DNA from: Pegea sp. RAD2-039
Lineage: Eukaryota > Chordata > Thaliacea > Salpida > Salpidae
Assembly (NCBI GenBank): GCA_034620365.1
Contig: JAQGEQ010000177.1
Location: 434,001 to 498,000, forward strand
DNA length: 64,000 bases
Direction of reading: 5' to 3'
The translations under genes were made by a program, and so were the position numbers. Below are positions 12,914-24,715 of this stretch, in pieces (position 1 is the stretch's first letter; every line of letters begins with the position of its first letter). Under the pieces are notes generated by a model. That model was not told where the DNA came from and ran no database searches. It was given only the letters and a program-made list of their open reading frames with translations.

Positions 12914-14703
12914 ACTGCTTTTCTTTGCACCCTGCTTTCTTCATTTTGCCTTTTTGTAGATTTTTACATGAATTTGAATCTTGATCTAACAACTTTGATC
13001 TTTGTTTATAATTAAATGAAAGTGTGAACAAGAAGTGAAAGTCGCGCGATGTTTTAAGAAAGTTTCAATGTCGTCTGAAAACTACATCAAGAAATTAATT
13101 TAATTGTGCGATAACATAACTAGTTCAACAAAGTTGATCCCGCATGAAAGAAAACTAGTCAAATATACCTTGACAAATACCTTGCAAAACTCCCTGAGAT
13201 TAATCTTAAAACAATTAGTCTTGGTGATGGTGGCACCACATTTTTAGTTTCTTTACGATATTGACTGATTATTAGAAACATAGTTTACAATCATTAGTAT
13301 AAAATAATATAAATGTGTTAAAGCTTCAATAACTCTGAAATCGATCTAGGAAACAACTATAATAATAAAAAACCAATAATAATAAAACTAACTATGAATT
13401 AAAGCTCCATATCTTCTCAAAGAATAGCTCATGAGCTGATGATCAAAGCTTCTTGGGTATATTGTAGTATTCATCATACCATATTTTTTCTTGTTGAAAC
13501 TCATATATTAAACTCACATATAGTAATGTGAAGTAAAACACCAGCCACTAATAGCTGTGTTTGTTAAAAATATGAGTCATTGGATCTCTAAAATTTTCCG
13601 TCAAATCAGAGCATACAAAAACAAAACGTTTTTAAGCATACTTGTTACAAAATAGTTTGCAGCAACTGCTTTTGTTATGCTGGTTCTTGACAGCCATCAA
13701 AACTATTCACAGATATCTAGGAGATCCGTAAGTAGCTAGTTACAACTATTTATAAGAACAAAAATGTTTATGTAGTAGCTAATTTTTTTCAACCTCAATA
13801 TTGCATCCAATTGTTTAAACTGATCTTTGATAAAATTAATTAAAGTTGTTTTCTAAGACTCATTGTTCTATGAGAAGCTTAAACCAATAAAACTAAAAAC
13901 TCGGTTTAACTAAGAAAATGTGTCGTATAAAATTAAAAATTATAGTAAGATAAAGAAGATTTAGTTTTATATTGCTGTTATTCGTTGTTTTCAAACAAAA
14001 TTTCATTTGTAGAATACTAAGGTGTAAATGTTTGAATGACGAACTTAAACAGATGTAGTTTGATGACAATAAATTCAAATTACAGTTTTTAAAGAATATG
14101 TTTTTATAATTTACTTATGTGATTATTATGATTATTTTTATATATAAATATTTATGAATTTATGTTTACTGGCTAACAAACATTTAAAAGTTTTTTTGCA
14201 AATAGTAAATGATATTACAAACAAAATACCTAATGATCTCGGCAATTAACTAACGTTTCAATTTTCATTTTGAAATATTTGACTCTTTTTACAGCCAGTG
14301 AAGCTTGTCATTTTTATTTTAATAATTTTTCAACTTTCTGTTTAAATCTTACAACCTTAAGTTCAATTTTTTTATTATAAATCAAATTTATATGATTTAA
14401 ACAACAAATCCTATCTTGGATATTTATTAATTATTACCAATACATTTAAAAATTTTTTTTTTTTATATTCAAATTTTTGTCTATCACTGAAAAGCTATGT
14501 TATTCTATAGTTTTTTTTTTCATTTCTTAGTTATCTTAAACTCAAATTCAAAACTATTTTTCTTTATACTATTTTGAAGAGAATACATTTTTGAATTTAT
14601 GAAAAATATTTTTCCAAAAAGTTTTAGTAATATTTCTTTAAACAATTCTCTTAGCCTATGTTTTTGCTAGTTTGTTTGTTGAAATTGATTTCAGTTATTT
14701 ATA
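12914..14703. other. Intergenic region PAN2-TOP3A
   Basis: 1.8 kb with no gene that I can support. ATTAAA/AATAAA-type signals lie within 200 bases of the PAN2 stop. The rest is A+T-rich sequence without recognised repeats. Confidence 0.5.
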
Positions 14704-17700
14704 ATGGTTACAAAAGTTCTTAATGTGGCTGAAAAAAATGATGCAGCCAAAAGAATTGCTGAAATTTTGTCTGGTAGAAACAAAAGAGTGGTAAGTTTTA
14801 AGATGAGTTTCATTTGAAGTGAATTATTTGACATCTTTTCACTTAGAGAGAAGGTTTCTCTGTTTATAACAAGATTTATGAATTCAATTATAATTTACGG
14901 GGACAAAATTGTATAATGGTGATGACGTCATTATCTGGTCACATGATGAATTATGAATTTATAGGATCATATAAACAATGGTTTGGTTAAAGATGATATT
15001 TTGTGATTTTATTTGTTAGTTTTTTAGGAATTCTTGTCACCCTTCAATCCTATTTCAAGCTAGTCTTGAAAAAACAGTGAATAAGAATATGGTGAACATC
15101 AAAGTAAGTTTAGAAATCAAATAAAGAAAATTTGTAATTCTGATTTTTTAGAGGACTTTGGAAAGAGAAATTAGATCTTGTAACTCTCTCATCATTTGGA
15201 CTGATTGTGATAGAGAAGGTGAAAATATTGGTTATGAAGTTATTAATCTTTGTAAAGATATCAAACCAAATATACAAGTTTGGAGAGCAAAATTTTCAGA
15301 AATTACAAACAGGTTAGCTCCAATCAAATCAATTTTCATCTCATAATCATCAACAGTCTTATAGATCTGTTACAAATGCTTGTAACAATTTAAATCAGCC
15401 AAATGTTAATATCAGCAATGCTGTTGATGCCAGACAAGAATTAGATCTAAGAATAGGTTTGTTTGATCTTCTAACTACCAGCAGCATGTAAATGATAGCT
15501 TACAGGAGCAGCCTTTACCCGTCTTCAAACACTTCGTCTTCAAAAAGTCTTTCCAGAAGTTTTATCAAAACGTTTAGTGAGTTATGGGAGCTGTCAGTTC
15601 CCAACTCTTGGCTTTGTAGTTGAACGTTATAAAGCTCGTGAAGCTTTTCAAAGCGAGGACTTCTGGAAAATCGAAGGTATCTTCATTATTTGATCTCGTT
15701 TATATTTTTAATCTTCTCATTTTTTAGTGATTCATCAACAAGAAGCGGTAAACGGCTCTGGTGACGGAAGTGATCTTCAAACTGCTCGATTTAACTGGAA
15801 ACGGCATCGAGTCTTTAATGAGCTTGTTTGTTCTGTTTTTCACGCTAATTGCATCGAACCTCCAACCATAGCGGTTGTCACGAACGTACGTGGGCGCCCT
15901 AAGAGCCGTTGGCGTCCTGTTGCTCTAGAAACGGTTGAATTGGAGAAATTAGCATCTCGAAAGTTGGGCTTGAACGCCAAAACTACTATGCAATTAGCTG
16001 AGAAACTGTATACACAAGGATACATCAGTTACCCTCGAACTGAGACTAATATCTTCCCTAAGGACATCGATCTTTCACGATTAGTCGAAGATCAAATTCA
16101 ACACAGATCTTGGGGAAGTTTTGCTGAGAGTATTTTGAACAACGGAGGTCCAAACCCTAGAAATGGAAGCAAATCTGATAAAGCTCATCCACCAATCCAT
16201 CCAACCAAATTCACTGACTCCTTATCGGTTAGTTAATCTAAATCCTCATCTTTTATTTGATCTTTATCTTCAGGGTAATGAAGCGAAGCTTTACGAGTTT
16301 ATTGTTCGTCATTTTCTCGCATGTTGCCACAAAGACGCTCAGGTATGCCATCTAGTGTTCAATTAAAATCTTCTGATTTATGATGACAGGGACACGAGAC
16401 AACAGTGGATATTGGTCTAGGAGGAGAACAATTCTCAACGCAAGGTCTTATGATAACTGCTTACAACTATTTAGAAGTTTATATTTATGATAGATGGAAC
16501 ACAAAAGTACAAAGCTCACATCAGCTCGATTTAAACACAAAAACGACCATTTTCGTCTTTACAGGTGATTCCTGCTTACGAAATGGGATTCGAATTTGAA
16601 CCAACTCGAATTGAGATGATTAAAGGATCAACTTCTGCTCCCAATCTTCTTACAGAAGCAGATCTGATTGCTCTTATGGACAAACACGGAATCGGTAACT
16701 CTAAAACTAACACGATATGATTTCATCAGTAGTGACGTCACAGGCACCGACGCAACACATGCGGAACATATCGAGACCATCAAGTCGCGTTTGTATGTTG
16801 GACTAACCGCTGACCAAAGGTTTACGCCCGGTGAGCTGGGAATGGGACTGGTTGAGGCGTACAACTTAATTGGATATGATATGTCCCAACCTTATCTTCG
16901 AGCTGAACTTGAAGCCGACCTGGGCCGCATTTGTGATGGAAGCGCGCGAAAAGGCGATGTACTACGTCATCACTTGTCTAAATATCGCGCAGTATTCGAT
17001 CAAGCAGTTGAGAAGGCTTGCAAGTGAGTGTGACGTCATATGATGACGTCATCGAGTCTTATCACATGATAAGCAGATTTGATGAAGCTTTATCGGTTTA
17101 TTTTGGACAACCGATTGAAAATTTGGGTCAGACCTTGGTCCAATCTACACCAGTCCGGCCCTGTCCTGTTTGTGGTGCTGATATGGTCTTGAAAGACACC
17201 AAATCCGGAAGGTAAGATCAATTAGATAAAACTAGAATTATACTAAATAGTTACATCAAATATATGTTATATAAAGTTGATCTAAAAATGATTTTAGAAA
17301 GATGATCTCTTGTATGGGATTCCCATCTTGTCGGAATGTTGCTTTCATCTCATCTGCCGTCAGGACGATTGATGTGACGTCACAAGTGTGTCCCACATGT
17401 CAACCTTCACCTGTTCACCTGTAAATGATCACCTGTCCACTATTCAATTTATTGAAATCATTTTTTAAGGTTCAAATTGAAGTTGAATCGCAACCAGATT
17501 CCTCCATATATTGAATGTGATCTTGTAGCATGTCTTGGAGGTTGTGATCAAGATTTGAATACTTCACTTGATATTCAGTAAGCTCATTTTTCAATCTTTC
17601 ATTCTACTTGCTAATTGGCTGATCTTTTCAGCTTTAGATGCTCGAATGATAACAATGAAATATTTCGAACCCCAAATCCACCTACCCCAAGGGCCTCTTC

Positions 17701-18380
17701 TTCATCATCTATAACTTCTACGTCTTCTAGAATATCTTCGGTTACTCCCAGAATGCTCCCAACTCGTCCAAACAGATCAGGAACATCTCACCGTGTCCAA
17801 TCATCCAATCACAGCCAATCTTCTGGGCATTCCTTGTCCCAGACCATCACTTGTAACTGTAATAACGAGGCCGTCGAGTTGATGGTCCGCAAAGAAGGTC
17901 CAAACAAGGGCCGTAGCTTTTACAAGTGTCCCGAGTCAGCTTGTAACTTCTTTCAGTGGTCAGATGGACCACAACCTCAATCAAAACGGTTAGTGATCAT
18001 TTGTCCTCGACCTACAGCTCATCTGTTTGTCTACACAGTCCACGGACTACACAACAAGAAGTCAGTTGTCGATGTAACATACCAGCTGTCCAAAGAACGG
18101 TCCAGAAAGCAGGCCCCAACCAAGGACGCGTGTTTATGACGTGTACAAAACCGATGAATGAACAATGTGGTTTCTTTGAGTGGTTACCAGACACAGGAAG
18201 TGATTCAGGTGAGATGTTGATGATGTAGTTGATTTCCTACATCATCCTCAATTTGTTAAAGGTATTGCGTCGACTTCCAGCTCTTCAAAGACACAATCTT
18301 CAGGAAAAACGAGGAAGAGTCCAACTTGTAGCAGTTGTGGACAAGTTGGGCATACTCGTAGAGGTTGTAAGAATCACTAA
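14704..18380 (+). CDS. TOP3A: DNA topoisomerase III alpha
   Basis: Multi-exon gene, ATG 14704 to TAA 18378-18380. Type IA topoisomerase that passes single strands and, with BLM and RMI1, dissolves double Holliday junctions. The toprim domain begins at once (VLNVAEKNDAAKRIAE) and holds the metal-binding DCDREGENIG (15200-15230). The active-site tyrosine lies in QGYISYPRTETN (about 16012-16047). LLTEADLIALM and GTDATHAEHIE follow. The C terminus carries a Cys4 finger (CPVCGADM, 17161 onward), two GRF zinc fingers (CNCNNEAV and CRCNIPAV, each followed by RKEGPNKGR/QKAGPNQGR and a CxFFxW block) and a final CCHC knuckle, CSSCGQVGHTRRGC. No mitochondrial presequence is visible before the first methionine, unlike the long vertebrate isoform, although an upstream exon cannot be excluded. 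An acceptor AG at 14693-14694 precedes the ATG. Confidence 0.96.
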
Positions 18381-18858
18381 AAACGATCAGAAGGAAGATC
18401 AGTGACTTTAAAAGAAGATTAGGGTCTTTAGAAGAAGATTAGAAGATATTAAGACAATTTTTTGCTTGATTAATTTTTTTCTCGTTTTATTTATTGAAGA
18501 AACAAAATCTTTAATGTTTTTTTTTATTTTCTTACTACGAATAAACGTTATGAATATTAATAATTATTGATAAGTTATTGACAACCGGCTGTTGTCAGCT
18601 GACGTCAAAAGGCTTAATTTATTAACTATTGAGAAATTAACATGAGATAAAAAAGAGAAAAATAAAAAAAGTACATCTGAAAAGTTAGATAACTTTGAGT
18701 TTAATTTCAATCAGTTTTAGTGAGATTTTTACAAAGCTTCAGTTGAATAAATATGTTTGAACATCAAATGATGTCTTGTTTTTACAGATTTAGTTAAATG
18801 AAGTTATATAAACAACATCAAGTTCAAGACCTTTAGAAAATACAGAAATGCTTTTAAA
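18381..18858. other. Intergenic spacer
   Basis: Contains an AATAAA near 18540, probably the TOP3A polyadenylation signal, and one TGACGTCA at 18600. Nothing else recognised. Confidence 0.5.
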
Positions 18859-19731
18859 ATGGAAGTAGCTACAAAGCATGCCATCATATTGGCAGGAGTT
18901 ATTATTTCTGTTGTTTTTTCCTTTTTTATATATTTAATTTGCAAGAAAAGTCCTGCACCAACTGAAAATACAACTGATCCGTCATTTTCAGGTCAACATT
19001 TTTCGCAGTTCAACTAAAATCATAACAATTAAAAAAATAGTTGTTATTCAATCAATTTACTGAGACGATTAAAACGAGTTCTTTTGTTACAAATATTTTA
19101 TCAATATTCTTTCATTACTTTTAAATATTTTACTCCAAATAAAATTGATTTTTTAGATTTAACTGATAGTCGATTATTAGAGATGAACCAACCGCCGCCT
19201 TCATATAGCCAACTTGAAAGAATGGGGTTAATACAGAAAATCGAAGTGTGCAAGTATTTGTTAGAATAGTAATTAGCTTATTTTAAAAGTTGAAATTTTT
19301 TAATTTAGATTTTCTACGTTGCATAAAGTTCGAAACAAAAAAATGTAATTAATTAAAATGTTTCAACAAAAATCTGCAAAAGTAGAATTTATCTTGTAGT
19401 AATTAACTGTAATATTTGATTGATTTAATTTCTTAACGATGTTATTAGAAGCAATGTTTAGTCAACAAATTATATAAGCAAGTTATTTTGATTTGTTTGA
19501 CTATTTTTTTAATTTATTAAATTTCTCTAGATGCCAAATAGCATTAAATTGTTTTTCTACTAGTTTATAGCTAATTAGATTATCGTAATTCAAAACTTTA
19601 CCTTTCAAGATAAACTTGAATACCACCCTAGAATAATGCCTCAATTAAGTTTAATGACAAGAAATTTGTTTTAACTTTCTTTTTAGGAATTTCCCCCTCC
19701 AAGTTACGAAGAATTGACAAAAGATGGTTAA
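18859..19731 (+). CDS. Small single-pass membrane protein with two PPxY motifs (88 aa, three exons)
   Basis: Too short and split to stand out as one frame. Exons 18859-18991, 19157-19245 and 19687-19731 join with phases 1 and 0 and GT-AG ends into 88 residues. Residues ~8-27 form one transmembrane helix (IILAGVIISVVFSFFIYLI), followed by CKK and a cytosolic tail. The tail has two near-identical motifs, PPPSYSQL and PPPSYEEL; each spans or starts an exon and reads in the same frame, which is the main reason to accept this model. PPxY motifs bind WW domains of NEDD4-family ubiquitin ligases or YAP-type proteins, so an adaptor for ubiquitination or endosomal sorting is plausible. If the first donor is not used, the protein ends a few residues later. 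No specific family is recognised. Confidence 0.6.
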
Positions 19732-22178
19732 AGGTCTAAACCAACGAATTTATCTTTCTAACTTGAAGTTTGAGTTTAGTTAATTAAGATTGTTGATGCA
19801 TCATCTTCGTAATACTTCAATTATAAGTTAAAAGTTATTATTTCAGAAAATCGAATCACCTATACTTCCAATTTCTTTTATACTTTAATCATTTATTTTT
19901 TTTTATAAAAACAAGATCACTGATTCTAAAACCCATTACAAAACAAATGTTTCTTAACATGGATTCTTTGCTTTCTATTTTTCGTAATATTTTCGTATTT
20001 GTGAATAAATATGTTATTAACAAACTTGATATTCATCAAACTATGAAAACGTTTACTTTGCTACATTTTAATCAAGTCCAAACCTTATTTTTTAACTTAA
20101 TAACTTGTATACAATTGGGTTATCGATTCGTTGTGATAAATAATTCTCAACTTATTAAACTTAAACTTATATTTTTGCAGAACAAGTTTTTTGTATATCA
20201 GATATTATTGTACAATTTCTATTCAAATAGTTCTTTTAATCAAAACCCGTTTCGTTAGTTTTTCTGCTCAAACTAAATAGAAAACAAACAAGCCCTCGGC
20301 AATTTAAAGGTTAATTCCGTTTATTATCTGTTATTTACCGGTTATGAAAGCTTCTAAATTACAAGAAAACACTTGGTGAAAAACAACTAATATTTTCTAG
20401 TGAAAGTCAAAACAGGAAATTGTTTTTTTAAATAAAATAGAATAAATTTGAATTAAAAGGGCTGGAATTCTCAAATTTGGGCATTTTTTCAAAAAAAAGT
20501 AATATAAAAAATAATCAATTAATTATTCAATTGAAATATTTCCTTGTTTTGAATTAAAATTATGTTTTGTCAAACTATGCGCTTTTCTTTTTTTGAAATT
20601 TCTCTTGAAAAGTATGTTAATAGCCTATAAAATAGCTATTAAATAAAAGATATATATTTAATTATTACAATTTTATTTTCGTTTAACAAAAAGACAAAAA
20701 GTTGCTTATAAGACAAATATAAACTAAGTTGCTTTTATTGCACAATCATACTTTTTTAAAGTAAACCTACAAAGTTAGAAGCAAAAGCTACTTTTTAAAC
20801 TTAAATAATTTTCGATTGATAAAACTTTTCTTGAAACTTAAATACTTTCAACTATTTTAAGATTTGATAAAAGTTCAAATATTTTAGTTTAAAATTATCA
20901 AACATGTAAAAATCTAATGAAAAACCAATTGGCAGGTAGAAAACATGTAAAGTTGAAAATTAAGAACATTTATATGGATAGTTTTAGTTATTTCAAATGG
21001 CAAACGTTAAAATAAAAAGCTAAATGTGACAATTAATCGTGATTACTTCAAATTGAAATTGTTTTGAAGCGTTAAACATGTTGCAAAATATACGGAACAT
21101 TTTACTCAAATATTGTTTTCTGTTGAGATTTGTATGGTTTTATTTTCTTTAAAGACAGTTGCTTTTTTATAGTTTGTTTTTCAGGAACTTATGACATACT
21201 ATAAATGCAAATGTTTTGTTTCACAATGAAAGTTTTACTTTTTGATTACCAAACGCAGAATTTTCTGTACCAATCTATTCTTTATTCGGTGTAAAAAGTG
21301 CTGAGGAGTTATACAATCCCATAGCTGTATTATTCGTATTTGTATTTCTTATCTTTAGCCATTTTATTTCCAATAAATTTTAAACTTTAATTTATTATTC
21401 TATTTTATAAACTTTTTTTAATTAAAGCTTTTGAACAACTGTAAAAGATTTGTGATAAGTCAAAAGTAAAGTTAATTTCAGATCACTTCATAAAGTTAAT
21501 AACTATAACATTTTAATTACGATCTTTTATACATTAAGTGTTCATAATCATAACTTCGCTTTTTCATAGTTAACATAAAAACATAGATTTATAGTGAGAG
21601 TTTGTAGTTAAAGAATTGACTTATTTATAAAAATATATTAAAATTGTATTTTATAATTGTTATTTAAATTTTATAAACTTCTTTTTATATTGATTTTGAA
21701 TTCTTTAAAGTACAATAGAAAATGTTGATTTTAAAATATACATTTTTTCGAAGTCTATCATTAAAATTTTTGATTTCTAAAATGGTAAATCTTTTATCAA
21801 TTTTTAAGAATTTTGAAACTGATTCATTATAAAAAAGTGTTTCAATAGAATTTGACTAAAATATGATATTTTTCATTCTTTAAAAAAAAGTAATATTACT
21901 CAAAACCCTTTTTTCAGCTTCGGGGCTTTTCGGTTATTTTTTTATTCTAATATGTCTAGATTTAATACAGCATTAATTAAAAAATAATTTTTTCTCATGT
22001 TTTTAAAATGATTTGTATTAAATCTACGATACTATATATAAAACTTCTTTTATCATTAATAGTTTATATTATTAAGATTAAATTTTATTAATGATTAAAT
22101 TAATTTTGCTGAAACTTTCCAAAATTAAAAAAAATGGTAAAGAAAATTTTTATTGCTGGATATTAACTGAATTGAAAA
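19732..22178. other. A+T-rich intergenic region
   Basis: No gene supported. An open frame at 19947-20258 is phenylalanine/asparagine-rich with no domain and looks like chance. The region just before 22179 is the presumed promoter and 5' leader of the transporter gene. Confidence 0.5.
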
Positions 22179-24715
22179 ATGACAAAAACCACTCAATTCA
22201 TGTTTTATTTCAATTCTTTTGCAATTTGTTTTGCGTTTTTTGCACTAGTAAGTGAATTTTTATTCTATTTTAAATTTAAAATACCTGTAAAATTATTTTT
22301 CCCTTCATCTAACTTTTAACTCCTGCTTCTTTATAATTTGCAGGGATTATCTGTTAGTGTTGAAGGTCCTACTTTACCGAACCTTGTAGCAAATATTAAT
22401 GAAACTTTATATTCTACATCATATCTATTTCCTTTCAGGGGTATTGGTGGTATGTTAGGATCTTTTGTCAGTGGATATTTGTTTGAGTAAGCTTGAAAGA
22501 TTTTAGCAATTTTTTCTCCAAATATTCTAATCACTTTAATAAAAGTTTAATTTTACAGAAAGTTTGACAAACCTTTCATTTTATTTGTATCTCTAATCAT
22601 AATTGTTATTGGTAATACTTGTGTTCCTTTTGCTAAGACTGGGGGAACTCTTACAGTTATATTTTTCTTTCTTGGACTTTCAGTAAGTGTAGTTGATACT
22701 GGTAAGTAAATTTTGAGATAATTAAGAAAACTTCTACATCTACATAGCAAGATATTATTTAGCTTATATAAAAAAATATTTAAAAAAAGTTGTTATCAAA
22801 ATAGCTGAATTTCTTGTTTATGTTTAAGGTGGAAATGTTTTTATTCTTGAACTTTGGAAAGATAAATCCTCACCTTGGATGCAGTTAATTCATTTTATGT
22901 TTGCTTTTGGAGCATCAATAGCTCCACTGGTATCTGCTCCCTTTATCACTGCTAATAACTCTACTAATTCTATCAACAACATCACACAAGTTTCTAGAGA
23001 TGGTAAACACTTTTTTGTTTCAATTATCAAAAGTTACTTTGTCTGTTCTTACATTTTTTCTACATTGTTGAATGACTTTTGATTAAAATTATATCATTTA
23101 ACACCATATTACTGAGTACCTCTTTAATTTATATAATCTTGTCTTATGTAGACAAATCTTGTGCTTGATTATTGAAGGTGGTAAGAACTTGCATGCTTTT
23201 TGTATCTACTTTATTAGCAGTTTCTGTGTTTTATCCTTCTATACACTCATATATTCATCATATAAAACTGATCATAAACAATCGATTTTTTGTATAGATA
23301 GTTTTCCTAACGTAGCTTGGCCCTATATCATCTGTGCAATATTTACTACTGTAATCTCTGGGATTTTCCTCCTGATAACTCTTCTTCCTAAAAAATATAA
23401 GATTAACAGTGGAGATAGTATTACAGAAGATGCAAATGATACGCTTGATTTAGAAGGTTTTAATTACAGGTGTTTTGTTAAAAATAAAATTATTTTTTTA
23501 TAAAACTTACAAATTAACTTCAGGTTAAAAATGTTGTCACTATTATTTTTGTTCGTGGTTGTGTATGTTGGTTTGGAAATAATATTTGGAACTTATATTT
23601 ATACATTCTTGATCACATGTGAAAATCCAATGTCTGAAATTGAAGCATCCTTGATTAATACTCTCTTCTGGGCATTTCTTGCATTTGGAAGATTAATTTC
23701 AATTTTTATTTCATTAAAAATGTCAACAAAAAGTAAACATTTCTTTTTTACTTTTCTTTTTTTAATACAATTTGTTCACAGGAATGTTGGCAATTGATCT
23801 AGTAATAACTTTGCTGATGACAGTTGCATTTCTTTGTTACCCCTATTATGCTTTCTCGGCACAAGGTTTGATTTGGTTTTTTGTAGCTGTTTTTGGTCTT
23901 GGCTTATCAAACATCTTTCCGACCACCTTGTCATGGGCGGACCTTTACATCACCATGAACAGCAGGTTCAATAGTTTTGAATGTTGAAATTAATATCTTA
24001 AGTTTTATTGGTTGAATTAGAGATAACAAAATATTAGTTTGTCTGACAACACAATACAAACTTTGATTTGTGAACCAGTGACTATATTTCGGACCATGAA
24101 AAAAAATGAAAATCAAACCAAAAAATTAATCTTACGTTTAGTGACTAAGGGTGCTAAAAAGTTATTTTTAGCTTCTTAACTCGTAAAAACTCCTAAGCCT
24201 AAGAATATTAGTGAACAAAATCGTCTTGAGAATAATCTGATACTTGGTGGCCAAAGGTGCTAACCCTCGCTTGTTTATGGCAGATTTAGTATTTACCAAA
24301 ATGGCAGTTTTCTCAAACAAAATGTTGGACAATTTTAATAAATGTTTTAATCTTTGTATAGAGCAGCTTCTATTTTACTGATTGGAGGTGGAATTGGAGA
24401 AATGGCGATCCCAGCCTTAGTTTCATTATTAATTGAAGATAACCCGATGAGCTTGATGTATATAGTTGCATCTTGTACTTTCTTCATGCTAGTTACTGCA
24501 TTTTTACTTCATAAAATTTCCTCAAAAAAAGGCAAAAGACAATTTCTAAAAAGGTTTGGAATATTTTGTGACATTTTACATAAAAAAGTTGATTTTAATT
24601 TAGCAGTTGATGTTATTAAAATAGTATTTTATCCTTAAATATTTATTCAGTTGAATTTTATATTCGCAGAGAAAGCGCTTTATTAGAAGTGGTGCCTCTC
24701 AGCATAAACTCATAA
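22179..24715 (+). CDS. MFSD4/NaGLT1-like major facilitator transporter
   Basis: Eight or nine exons with consistent phases: 22179-22247, then exons beginning near 22344, 22560, 22830, 23300, 23524, 23782 and 24361, and a likely last exon 24670-24715. The product is a polytopic membrane protein. Diagnostic blocks are GLSVSVEGPTLPNL in the first helices, VVDTGGNVFILELW, the helix FMFAFGASIAPLVSAPF, and IGGGIGEMAIPAL near the end. These match the MFSD4/sodium-dependent glucose transporter 1 group, whose members are proposed to carry sugars across the plasma membrane; substrate here is inferred only. Two N-glycosylation-type NxT/S sites sit in the predicted large extracellular loop (about 22955-23000). 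The 3' end is ambiguous: reading past 24553 without splicing gives a stop at 24638, while splicing to 24670 gives SINS then TAA at 24713. Confidence 0.82.
24138..24205 (+). repeat. Short intronic repeat shared with a PAN2 intron
   Basis: This intron segment of the transporter gene aligns without gaps over about 65 bases with 9159-9225 in a PAN2 intron. Shared blocks include GTGRCTMAGGGTG near the start and ACTYGTAAAARCTCCT near the end. A half-site with GGTGGCCAAAGGTGCTAA lies at about 24247. It looks like a small SINE-type or miniature element, possibly with a tRNA-like A-box (TGGCTCAGG); a B-box is not clear. Confidence 0.4.

Noticed and set aside
19947-20258. 103-codon open frame between two genes
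   Set aside because: Composed of Phe, Asn, Ile, Leu and Lys as expected from A+T-rich DNA; no domain, no splice logic, no similarity to a known protein.
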